Shown: positions 47,016 to 55,167 of the stretch, piece by piece
Position numbering within the stretch: position 1 is the stretch's first letter
Layout: each line of letters opens with the position of its first letter
Assembly (NCBI GenBank): GCA_017531985.1
Contig: JAFXJY010000001.1
Coordinates: 60,989-124,988, forward strand
Direction: 5' to 3'
Source: Bacteroidaceae bacterium
Lineage (GTDB): Bacteria > Bacteroidota > Bacteroidia > Bacteroidales > Barnesiellaceae_A
Length of the DNA stretch: 64,000 nucleotides
The notes under the pieces: generated by a model
Told to the model about the DNA's origin: nothing
What the model saw: the letters and a program-made list of their open reading frames with translations, nothing else
Databases searched by the model: none
Translations under genes and position numbers: made by a program

Positions 47016-48557
47016 ATGAATACTTCGGCACTACCCATAGGTACAGTCTTGCCAAGCAACAACTATCGATACCGCATCGAGAAGGTGTTGGGTCAAGGCA
47101 CATTTGGCATTACCTATGAGGCAACTCCTATCCTCACAGGCGGATTAGGGGAACTGGCAACCAATCGGCGAGTTGCTATCAAGGAGTTTTTCATGCGTGA
47201 CATTAACATCCGCGATGGAATAACGGTAATGGGCAACAGAGGCGATACCGACAATCTATGTGCCTATTATCGCCGTAAGTTTGTCAACGAAGCCTTAGCA
47301 TTGAGCCGACTTAACCATCGCCACATTGTTAAGGTTATAGAACTATTCGAAATCAACGAGACTGCCTACTACGCCATGGAATATTGCGAAGGGGGCAGTC
47401 TCGATACTCTCATAGAGAGACATAATGGGTTGCCCGAGCCATTAGCGATGCAATACTTCATGCAAGTAAGCCAAGCGTTGACTTACATGCATCACAATCG
47501 CATGCTTCACCTCGACCTCAAACCGAGCAATATTGTCCTACGCAACAACAACGAAGCGGTTATAATAGACTTCGGCTTGGTAAAAAGATTTGATGACGAT
47601 GGCAACCCCGAGACAAGCACGACACTGGGTCGTGGAACACCGGGATATGCCCCCATTGAGCAGATGCGTAGCTATGACAAAGATTTTCCGGTAACAATGG
47701 ATGTCTACGCCTTGGGTGCCACTCTCTTCAAGATGCTCACAGGTGTACGACCACCCGAGCCGGTCGAAATTCTCAACAATGGATTCCCCGAATACTTGTT
47801 ACAAAACAAGGGTATCGATGCGACAATTGTCAAGAGCATCATGCAAGCTATGGCTTTGCATCGCAAAGACCGCTTTCAGTCGGTCGAAGAGTTTACCACC
47901 ACTATCAATGAGTATTACAACGAAGCAAAAAGCAGCACCTCGGTTACTCACACCAACACATCGAGTGAAAAGGCACGAGAATACTATATCCGAGGCGTAG
48001 AGTTATACGAAGCCGGACAAGCCGAGAAGGCGATAGAATGGTTTGACAAGGCTGCTGCGATGAATTACGCACCAGCCTACTGCTTCATAGGATATTGTTA
48101 CAGTCATGGTGCCGGTATAGAATTGAACTACACAAAGGCAATCGAATGGTATGAAAAAGCTGTTGAATGTGGCGATAGCATCGCACAGTGCAATCTTGGT
48201 TTTATTTATCAGAATGGATTGGGAGGAGAGACAGACTACCCTCGTGCTATCCGATACTACACATTGGCAGCCATGCAAAACAACATCGATGCTCAATGCA
48301 ACTTAGCCAATTGCTATATGTACGGACCCGAGAAGGTTCGTAACGAAGCATTGGCCATACAATGGTATATTCAGGCTGCCGAACAAGGCTCGGCCGATGC
48401 ACAATACAATTTGGGCATCTGCTATGAGCATGGTTATGGCGTCAAACGCAATATCAAGCAAGCCATCGAATGGTATGACAGGGCAGCCCAACAAGGTCAT
48501 GCCGATGCCATCGACGACCTTAACACCATTATAGATAATCAAACTACTATATTGTAA
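47016..48557 (+). CDS. Ser/Thr protein kinase with Sel1 repeats
   Basis: A 513-residue kinase with the catalytic domain at the N-terminus (about residues 17-290). Glycine loop GQGTFG 26-31, ATP lysine K56 (VAIKEFF), catalytic D167 in HLDLKPSN, metal-binding D185 in IDFGL, activation segment TPGYAPIEQ. The usual Arg before the catalytic Asp is Leu (HLD), as in its two neighbours. The C-terminal part (about 315-510) holds about five Sel1/TPR-like repeats, for example AIEWYEKAVECGDSIAQCNLGFIYQNG. No membrane segment is seen, so it is probably cytoplasmic and binds a partner through the repeats. It follows the phosphatase after 37 bases. Confidence 0.93.
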   Translation: MNTSALPIGTVLPSNNYRYRIEKVLGQGTFGITYEATPILTGGLGELATNRRVAIKEFFMRDINIRDGITVMGNRGDTDNLCAYYRRKFVNEALALSRLNHRHIVKVIELFEINETAYYAMEYCEGGSLDTLIERHNGLPEPLAMQYFMQVSQALTYMHHNRMLHLDLKPSNIVLRNNNEAVIIDFGLVKRFDDDGNPETSTTLGRGTPGYAPIEQMRSYDKDFPVTMDVYALGATLFKMLTGVRPPEPVEILNNGFPEYLLQNKGIDATIVKSIMQAMALHRKDRFQSVEEFTTTINEYYNEAKSSTSVTHTNTSSEKAREYYIRGVELYEAGQAEKAIEWFDKAAAMNYAPAYCFIGYCYSHGAGIELNYTKAIEWYEKAVECGDSIAQCNLGFIYQNGLGGETDYPRAIRYYTLAAMQNNIDAQCNLANCYMYGPEKVRNEALAIQWYIQAAEQGSADAQYNLGICYEHGYGVKRNIKQAIEWYDRAAQQGHADAIDDLNTIIDNQTTIL

Positions 48558-48580
48558 CTTGTAACACCATACTTCACTCA

Positions 48581-49993
48581 ATGCAACACGACAAAGCACT
48601 CGCCATAGGAACCAGACTGCAAGGTGATAAATATATCTATCGCATCGAAAAGGTACTGGGACAAGGCTCTTTTGGCATCACCTACAAGGCTTCACTATCA
48701 TTAACCGGAGAGTTAGGCTCAATACCCACTTTTACCACTGTTGCCATCAAAGAGTTTTTCATCCATCAGCACAACGATCGTGACGGGGAGTTGGTGACAC
48801 TAACCGAAAGTGCTTTATTCGTTCATTACAGACGCAAATTTACCCATGAAGCAAAGGCACTGCATAAGCTCGACCATCCTCACATCATCAAGGTGCTGGA
48901 ACTTTTCGAGACCAATAATACCACCTACTACGCCATGGAATATTGTGAAGGTGGCAGCCTTGATGAGTATATATCAAGTCACCAACGACTGAGCGAAAAC
49001 ATCACTCTTAAATATTTTCAACAGATAGCCGATGCACTCTCATACATGCACTCCCATCACATGCTACATCTTGACCTGAAACCCGCCAATGTAGTGTTGC
49101 GTAATAATGACGAAGCCGTACTGATAGACTTCGGACTATCAAAACAATTTGACAATAATGGCATTCCCGAGTCAAGTTCAACCATAGGAGGCGGAACACC
49201 GGGATACGCCCCCATTGAGCAGTCGACCTACCAACCAAGCAACAATCATTTTCCGGTCACAATGGATATTTATGCCTTAGGGGCGACATTGATGAAGATG
49301 CTCACCGGAGTAACGCCTCCACAAGCATCGGAAATATTTGAAGATGGATTTCCCACACAATCGTTGGAAAAACTCCACATCAGTCGCAACACTATTCGCT
49401 GCATACGCAAGTCCATGACAACAATCTATAAAGAACGTTTTCAGTCGGTCGATGAGTTTGTCAAAGCACTGATACCAAATGAGATAAACAACATCATCAC
49501 ACCAGTACCTTCAACATCAGGCACTGCCCGACCGGCTGCACTGCGTCATTACGAAAATGCCCGACTACTCTTTCACAATAAGGACTACACCCATGCATTC
49601 GAACAATTCTTGAAAAGTGCATCCTTGCACTACAACGAAGCACAATATTTCACAGGTTACTGTTACGAAACAGGATTAGGTACACAACAATCACTCGAAA
49701 ATGCACGAATATGGTACTACAAAGCCAGTCGCAACGGACACCGGAAAGCACAAGAGAGACTACACGAATTAAACGGTGAGAGCCTGCAAGAGATGAGAAG
49801 AGAGCAACTCACAAAATCGAATGGTAGCATTGATAGAAAGAGCAACAACACAAAATCCACACACAACAAGAACAACCATTGGATAAACAAAGTAAAATTA
49901 CTCATAGTGCGACTGATAGCTATAATAGGTTGCATAATCACTCTACTGGGAATAATCGTGTTATTTTCAATTTTACTAAGCAATATTAAATAA
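48581..49993 (+). CDS. Ser/Thr protein kinase with Sel1 repeat and tail anchor
   Basis: A 470-residue kinase, clearly related to the preceding one. Glycine loop GQGSFG 27-32, K57 (VAIKEFF), HLDLKPAN, IDFGLSKQ and TPGYAPIEQ are all present. After the kinase domain come one to two Sel1-type repeats (about 325-395, AEYFTG-like pattern EAQYFTGYCYETGLG), a polar Ser/Asn/Lys-rich linker, and a single membrane segment at the very C-terminus (about 443-465). It is thus a tail-anchored kinase facing the cytoplasm. It starts 23 bases after the first kinase. A recent local duplication followed by divergence of the C-termini is likely. Confidence 0.92.
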   Translation: MQHDKALAIGTRLQGDKYIYRIEKVLGQGSFGITYKASLSLTGELGSIPTFTTVAIKEFFIHQHNDRDGELVTLTESALFVHYRRKFTHEAKALHKLDHPHIIKVLELFETNNTTYYAMEYCEGGSLDEYISSHQRLSENITLKYFQQIADALSYMHSHHMLHLDLKPANVVLRNNDEAVLIDFGLSKQFDNNGIPESSSTIGGGTPGYAPIEQSTYQPSNNHFPVTMDIYALGATLMKMLTGVTPPQASEIFEDGFPTQSLEKLHISRNTIRCIRKSMTTIYKERFQSVDEFVKALIPNEINNIITPVPSTSGTARPAALRHYENARLLFHNKDYTHAFEQFLKSASLHYNEAQYFTGYCYETGLGTQQSLENARIWYYKASRNGHRKAQERLHELNGESLQEMRREQLTKSNGSIDRKSNNTKSTHNKNNHWINKVKLLIVRLIAIIGCIITLLGIIVLFSILLSNIK

Positions 49994-50014
49994 CACCTTT
50001 TAAAATATTTTTTC

Positions 50015-50022
50015 TACCTTTG
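50015..50022 (+). promoter_or_regulatory. -7 box upstream of the third kinase
   Basis: TACCTTTG, 29 bases before the ATG at 50051, in a 57-base intergenic gap. The -33 is not clear. It may allow separate expression of the third kinase. Confidence 0.5.
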
Positions 50023-50050
50023 CACTAACAAAGCAAAACAACACAAGCGT

Positions 50051-51757
50051 ATGTATGATACAGCATTAGAGATAGGAACTATTCTTCAAGGTAAAACTTA
50101 CAGCTATCGAATAGAGAAAATATTGGGTCAAGGTTCATTCGGTATAACCTACATGGCAAGCATACTACTGCAAGGCGAGCTGGGTATGCTGAATGTCAAC
50201 ACACAAGTAGCAATCAAGGAGTTTTTCATGCGTGACATCAACGGTCGCGACAATTCGACCGTCACTTGCGGCAGTCGAGGCGGTGTGTATGACAAATACA
50301 AGCAGAAATTTGCCAAGGAGGCCATTAACCTAAGCCGACTCAAACACCCCAATATCATCAACGTACTGGAATCGTTCAATGCCAACAACACGATATACTA
50401 TGTAATGGACTACATCGATGGCAGCAACCTTGATAAATATATAGAACAGCAGGACGGACTGCCTGAATCGGAAGCCATATCGCTCATGAGTAAGATAGGG
50501 AATGCTGTCACTTACATGCACAACAATAAGATGCTACATCTCGACATCAAGCCGTCGAATATCATGCTACGCAAGAATGGCGAACCCATTCTAATCGACT
50601 TCGGACTATCAAAGCAATATGATGAAAACGGTGTTCCCGAATCGAGTACATCGATAGGTGGCGGCACTCCCGGATATGCCCCCATCGAACAATTCAACTA
50701 TCATGGTGGAGAAGGTACTCTGCCGGTAACAATGGATGTTCATGCCCTCGGCGGTACATTATACAAGATGCTCACCGGAAAAACACCTCCCGAAGCCTCA
50801 ATCAATCTTAACAATGGAGGTGTACCTATACAGCCATTGGATGAGAAAAATATCAGTAAGCAAACTATTTCGGCTATCAAGCAGGCCATGAGTCCTATCG
50901 TTGCAGCACGATATGAAACAGTACAAGATTTTATTACAGCACTCCCCTCTCACAACGAAGATACAATCATTAATGAAGACAATATCATTAATGTTATAAT
51001 ACCTGACACTCCTCCCACACCTAAGTCTAAACCCACTCCCACTCCTCAACCACAACCCACTATTAATGATACAATTCATTGGATTGACATCAAGCAACTT
51101 CTGGAAACAATACCCTACAAGACTCGATACGCTTCGGTGAGTATTCTTGCTTTTATCGCTACGATAGGCTTCATAATGACCATCGATACAGATGAAATAG
51201 AGTGGATGATTTTGACACTGGGGTTCATCGTTACATCTATCATACTGTCCCTATCCGACAATAATAGCAAAGGGCATAATGTATTAGTAACGATACTCAC
51301 CTTGTTTGGAAGTCTCATATTCTTATCGGGGGTCGATGATTGCTGGGATCATGCAATCACTTTACTATTCTTCGGAATGTATATATTAGCCATCATATTG
51401 GGTGCAACTACCCACTCGGGCATAATTTCTAAGATATACAACATTGAGGCTCTCAGTGTGAACACCCCTTATCGCCGCATACAGAACAGACATGGCAAAT
51501 GGGGATTGTGTCATTGCGGAAAGATGAAAATCAGCAGTCTGCTGCCTATGCGATACAACCGAATAGAGAAATGTGATGAAAATGCCTACCTATGCTATCG
51601 TGAGGGAATGGTGGGACTATACAACGCTCAGATGCGTAAGATGGTACTACCTATAAGCAAAAACCCTATAACTATTATTGACAAAGATACGGTGGCTATA
51701 CATCGTAATGGAAAAACACATAAATACACCACCAAAGGTTATAGAATACCCGAATAA
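50051..51757 (+). CDS. Ser/Thr protein kinase with four membrane segments and WG-like repeats
   Basis: A 568-residue kinase of the same subgroup. GQGSFG 27-32 region, K56 (VAIKEFF), HLDIKPSN, IDFGLSKQ, TPGYAPIEQ are intact. A Pro/Thr linker (about 320-345) leads to four hydrophobic segments (about 358-376, 383-402, 408-427, 433-453). The C-terminal about 90 residues contain short WG-type repeats (GKWGLCHCG; GMVGLYNAQMRKMVLPI). The kinase domain faces the cytoplasm and the tail probably also does, given an even number of membrane segments. It ends the island and is followed by a strong terminator. Confidence 0.92.
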   Translation: MYDTALEIGTILQGKTYSYRIEKILGQGSFGITYMASILLQGELGMLNVNTQVAIKEFFMRDINGRDNSTVTCGSRGGVYDKYKQKFAKEAINLSRLKHPNIINVLESFNANNTIYYVMDYIDGSNLDKYIEQQDGLPESEAISLMSKIGNAVTYMHNNKMLHLDIKPSNIMLRKNGEPILIDFGLSKQYDENGVPESSTSIGGGTPGYAPIEQFNYHGGEGTLPVTMDVHALGGTLYKMLTGKTPPEASINLNNGGVPIQPLDEKNISKQTISAIKQAMSPIVAARYETVQDFITALPSHNEDTIINEDNIINVIIPDTPPTPKSKPTPTPQPQPTINDTIHWIDIKQLLETIPYKTRYASVSILAFIATIGFIMTIDTDEIEWMILTLGFIVTSIILSLSDNNSKGHNVLVTILTLFGSLIFLSGVDDCWDHAITLLFFGMYILAIILGATTHSGIISKIYNIEALSVNTPYRRIQNRHGKWGLCHCGKMKISSLLPMRYNRIEKCDENAYLCYREGMVGLYNAQMRKMVLPISKNPITIIDKDTVAIHRNGKTHKYTTKGYRIPE

Positions 51758-51783
51758 TAGTGACCGGTAACTTCAAGAAACAG

Positions 51784-51821
51784 AAATCCCTCGGATGCTC
51801 CACTGCGGCTCCGAGGGATTT
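51784..51821. terminator. Terminator at the end of the signalling island
   Basis: A perfect 12-bp stem (51784-51795 with 51810-51821, 14-base loop) between the third kinase and the convergent kbl gene; it can act on both. Confidence 0.75.
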
Positions 51822-51875
51822 GTGGTATGGATGATTAGAAGTTATCTATAAGAGACTTCAATCGATTGACTATCC

Positions 51876-53069
51876 TTATTTCAACACACCCAATTTCTTA
51901 CCCACCTTGATAAAGGCAGCAATAGCACGATCGAGATGTTCGCGGTCGTGACCGGCCGAGAGTTGTACACGAATGCGGGCTTGTCCCTTGGGTACAACAG
52001 GATAATAAAAACCTGTTACATAGATACCTTCCTTCTGCATCTCAGCAGCAAAGTCTTGCGAGAGCTTGGCATCATACAACATCACTGCACAGATGGCCGA
52101 TTGTGTAGGCTTGATATCAAATCCGGCAGCTAACATCTTGTCGCGGAAATAAGTTACATTATCAATCAGCTTGTCGTGCAGAGCATCACTCTCGCCCAAG
52201 ATGCGGAACATCTCAATACTTGCACCAACGATGGCAGGAGCAAGAGAATTGGAGAAGAGGTAGGGACGTGAACGCTGACGCAACATGTCAATAATCTCTT
52301 TGCGACCGGTTGTAAAACCACCCATTGCTCCACCAAAAGACTTTCCTAACGTACCGGTGAAAATATCTACTTTACCATAGCAGTCAAATTGTTCGGCAAC
52401 ACCACGTCCGGTAGGACCAACAACACCTGCCGAGTGACTCTCATCGACCATTACCAAGGCATCATACTTCTCGGCAAGCTCCACAATCTTATCCATCGGA
52501 GCCACATTACCGTCCATCGAGAATACACCATCTGTGGCTATCACGCGGAAACGTTGTGCTTGTGCTTCTTGCAGACAGCGTTCAAGTTCAGCCATGTCGG
52601 CATTGGCATAACGATAGCGTTTGGCCTTGCACAGGCGTACACCGTCGATAATGGATGCATGATTGAGTGCATCACTGATAATAGCATCCTCCTCGGTAAA
52701 GAGAGGCTCGAACAATCCACCATTGGCATCGAAACAGGCAGCATAGAGAATGGTATCCTCGGTATGGAAATATTCACTGATGGCACGTTCGAGTTGCTTG
52801 TGCATATCCTGAGTACCACATATGAAACGCACCGATGACATACCATAACCATGACTATCCATAGCTCGCTTGGCTGCATCGATAAGAGCTTGATTGTCCG
52901 ACAAGCCCAAATAGTTGTTGGCACAGAAGTTAAGAACCTCACCATCGGTACCGGCTACATTGATACCGGCCTTCTGAGGGGTAGTAATAATGCGTTCTTG
53001 CTTGTAGAGTCCGGCATCTTTGATGTCTTGCAACTCCTTGGTCAGATGTGACTTGAATGCGTTATACAT
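51876..53069 (-). CDS. kbl: Glycine C-acetyltransferase (2-amino-3-ketobutyrate CoA ligase)
   Basis: A 397-residue PLP enzyme of the alpha-oxoamine synthase family. It splits 2-amino-3-ketobutyrate with CoA to glycine and acetyl-CoA. Visible: NNYLGLSDNQALI, VDESHSAGVVGPTGRG, and the PLP lysine in TGTLGKSFGGAMGG. Length is normal. The divergent neighbour is the threonine dehydrogenase that makes its substrate, which supports kbl over other oxoamine synthases. Confidence 0.95.
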   Translation of the reverse strand: MYNAFKSHLTKELQDIKDAGLYKQERIITTPQKAGINVAGTDGEVLNFCANNYLGLSDNQALIDAAKRAMDSHGYGMSSVRFICGTQDMHKQLERAISEYFHTEDTILYAACFDANGGLFEPLFTEEDAIISDALNHASIIDGVRLCKAKRYRYANADMAELERCLQEAQAQRFRVIATDGVFSMDGNVAPMDKIVELAEKYDALVMVDESHSAGVVGPTGRGVAEQFDCYGKVDIFTGTLGKSFGGAMGGFTTGRKEIIDMLRQRSRPYLFSNSLAPAIVGASIEMFRILGESDALHDKLIDNVTYFRDKMLAAGFDIKPTQSAICAVMLYDAKLSQDFAAEMQKEGIYVTGFYYPVVPKGQARIRVQLSAGHDREHLDRAIAAFIKVGKKLGVLK

Positions 53070-53103
53070 AATATTTAAGATTTAAGGTAAAAAATTTTCT
53101 GCT

Positions 53104-53139
53104 CAAAATTAGCTATTTTTCGGGAAAAAAGTATATTTG
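53104..53139. promoter_or_regulatory. Divergent promoter region of kbl and tdh
   Basis: On the minus strand TAATTTTG (complement of 53104-53111) faces kbl; on the plus strand TATATTTG (53132-53139) faces the threonine dehydrogenase. The -33 elements are not clear. Confidence 0.55.
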
Positions 53140-53188
53140 CACCATAAAATATTTAACTAACCTACCATAAATAATAAATTGATACTGT

Positions 53189-54151
53189 ATGAAAAACATT
53201 CTTATCATTGGAGCAACGGGGCAAATAGGCACTGAACTCACCATGCGGCTACGCAAAGAATACACAGCCGGGAACGTTGTAGCCGGCTACATCAAAGGAG
53301 CTGAACCACGTGGTGAACTAGCCGAAAGTGGTCCTGCCTATGAAGTGGATATTACCAATGCTCAACAAATAGCCGACGCGGTAGAAAAATATAACATTGA
53401 CACTATCTACAATCTTGCAGCACTGCTCAGTGCAACGGCCGAGGCAAAGCCTCAGTTGGCATGGAAGATAGGTGTAGGTGGGTTATACAACACACTTGAA
53501 GTAGCTCGCGAAAAGGGTTGTGCCGTATTTACGCCCAGTTCCATCGGCTCATTTGGTAAAGGCACTCCGCAAGACAACACCCCACAAGATACCATACAAC
53601 GTCCCGAGACCATCTATGGTATTACGAAAGTAACCGGAGAAATGTTGTCGGACTACTATACTCGTCGATTTGGAGTAGACACTCGTTCGGTACGATTTCC
53701 GGGACTCATCTCCTATGTAGCACCTCCGGGTGGTGGCACAACCGACTATGCAGTAGACATTTACTACTCGGCAGTACGAGGTGAGACTTTCCAGTGTCCT
53801 CTCAATCCCGGCACATTCATGGACATGATGTACATGCCCGATGCCTTGCGTGCCGCCATTGAGATCATGGAGGCCAACCCCGAACGCCTTGTGCATCGCA
53901 ACTCGTTCAATGTAACAGCTATGAGTTTCGACCCCGAAATCATCTACAACAAGATAAAGGAGTATGTTCCCGACTTCAAGATGGAGTACAAGCACGACCC
54001 GCTGCGACAAGCCATTGCCGACTCGTGGCCTAACTCACTCGACGACTCTTGTGCTCGCGAAGAATGGGATTGGAAACCTCAATACGACCTTGATGCCATG
54101 ACAGTGGATATGTTACACCAACTTCGCGTCAAACTCGGTATAAAAGAATAA
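53189..54151 (+). CDS. SDR-type L-threonine 3-dehydrogenase
   Basis: A 320-residue NAD-dependent short-chain dehydrogenase/epimerase-like protein. The Rossmann motif GATGQIG is at residues 8-14, and the catalytic YGITK follows SSIGSFG. The motif VRFPGLISYVAPPGGGTTDYAV is characteristic of short-chain-type threonine dehydrogenases, which oxidise L-threonine to 2-amino-3-ketobutyrate. The divergent kbl gene encodes the next enzyme, so the pair turns threonine into glycine and acetyl-CoA. Annotation as a generic epimerase would be a less precise reading. Confidence 0.9.
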   Translation: MKNILIIGATGQIGTELTMRLRKEYTAGNVVAGYIKGAEPRGELAESGPAYEVDITNAQQIADAVEKYNIDTIYNLAALLSATAEAKPQLAWKIGVGGLYNTLEVAREKGCAVFTPSSIGSFGKGTPQDNTPQDTIQRPETIYGITKVTGEMLSDYYTRRFGVDTRSVRFPGLISYVAPPGGGTTDYAVDIYYSAVRGETFQCPLNPGTFMDMMYMPDALRAAIEIMEANPERLVHRNSFNVTAMSFDPEIIYNKIKEYVPDFKMEYKHDPLRQAIADSWPNSLDDSCAREEWDWKPQYDLDAMTVDMLHQLRVKLGIKE

Positions 54152-54193
54152 TCATTGTATCAAAGATACATAATATCCTCAGAAATTACATAG

Positions 54194-54227
54194 CGACATT
54201 GAAGTCACCCTTCAATGTCGTTTTTTT
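54194..54227 (+). terminator. Terminator of the threonine dehydrogenase gene
   Basis: An 11-bp perfect stem (54194-54204 with 54210-54220) followed by seven T residues. Confidence 0.92.
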
Positions 54228-54260
54228 ATTATAAATAACACAAGCTAACGACTTCAATAG

Positions 54261-54291
54261 TTGTCGATTTGAGAATTTTACACTAACTTTG
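54261..54291 (+). promoter_or_regulatory. Promoter of the Crp/Fnr-family gene
   Basis: TTG at 54261-54263 and TAACTTTG at 54284-54291 are 20 bases apart, 72 bases before the ATG. Confidence 0.72.
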
Positions 54292-54363
54292 TAACGTAAT
54301 ACATAGTAATGTAATATACACACCATAACATAACTTTTTTTAGAAACAGACAGACACATTATA

Positions 54364-54942
54364 ATGGAAGAATTTAAGAAAGTACTTGCCGAAGAAGCCT
54401 CATTCAAGTTATCGGATGAGACCATGAATCGTTTCTGCTCGCTCATGGAGGAAGTGCATCTTAAGCGATACGACTATATGATAAAAAGCGGAGACTTGGA
54501 CGACAACATATACATCGTGAAAGATGGAGTTGTCCGCCGCACTCATCAAGATGGAGAGAAGATAATAACCAATAGTTTTGCCATCAAAGGCTCGGTACTC
54601 ATGTCGTGGCACTGCTATTATTTCAACCAGCCATCATATTCACAATTTCAAGCCTGCTGCGATACCATCGTGATGCGTGTGCCTCGCGTCAAATTTGACG
54701 AACTGATAGCCGGCTCGCATGAGTTTGCTCAATGGGTACTCAGCCTGGCACATGGCACATTATACTATCAGGAATTTAAGTCACGCATTATCAAGGGTGA
54801 CGTCAAAGAGAGATACATATCACTCATCAAGAACCGCCCCGAAATCATACAGAAAGTACCATTGGGCTTTATCGCCTCTTACTTAGGCATCACACAATCA
54901 CATTTGAGTCGCATGCGTAACGAACTGGCCAAAGGGAAATAA
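54364..54942 (+). CDS. Crp/Fnr-family transcriptional regulator
   Basis: A 192-residue regulator with an N-terminal cyclic-nucleotide-binding-like beta-barrel (about 20-110; KRYDYMIKSGDLDDNIYIVKDGVVRR) and a C-terminal helix-turn-helix (IASYLGITQSHLSRMRNELAKG). The fold belongs to the Crp/Fnr superfamily but the phosphate-binding cassette is not conserved and there is no Fnr-type cysteine cluster at the N-terminus, so the ligand is unknown. It is monocistronic with its own promoter and terminator. The promoter of the next, T9SS-cargo, gene lies shortly downstream and could be a target. Confidence 0.9.
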   Translation: MEEFKKVLAEEASFKLSDETMNRFCSLMEEVHLKRYDYMIKSGDLDDNIYIVKDGVVRRTHQDGEKIITNSFAIKGSVLMSWHCYYFNQPSYSQFQACCDTIVMRVPRVKFDELIAGSHEFAQWVLSLAHGTLYYQEFKSRIIKGDVKERYISLIKNRPEIIQKVPLGFIASYLGITQSHLSRMRNELAKGK

Positions 54943-54998
54943 CCCGAGGGTAACATTGTGTGGCCATATAAGATATTCATATACAACCGATAACAGAG

Positions 54999-55025
54999 AA
55001 TAGGGACTTGTCAAGAGTCTCTATT
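54999..55025 (+). terminator. Terminator of the Crp/Fnr-family gene
   Basis: A stem of about 11 pairs with G-U pairs (54999-55010 with 55014-55025), 57 bases after the stop codon, followed by a T-rich run starting at about 55031. Confidence 0.6.
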
Positions 55026-55086
55026 TCGCATTTTTGATGTACATCAAAAAAGAATTACGGCTATTGTATATACCACTAATGTATTA

Positions 55087-55094
55087 TATATTTG
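55087..55094 (+). promoter_or_regulatory. -7 box of the 55168 gene
   Basis: TATATTTG fits the consensus, 74 bases before the ATG; the -33 is unclear. Confidence 0.5.
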
Positions 55095-55167
55095 TGCCAA
55101 CAATTGAAAGTTAACAATCGACCGAAGAGAAAACTAACAACATAATAAAACCTTAATAAGTTATTAT

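Noticed and set aside
42337..51757. A TerY-P type triad or a PASTA-kinase locus
   Set aside because: No VWA (TerY) protein and no PASTA repeats or penicillin-binding protein genes are present; only the kinase and phosphatase classes are shared.
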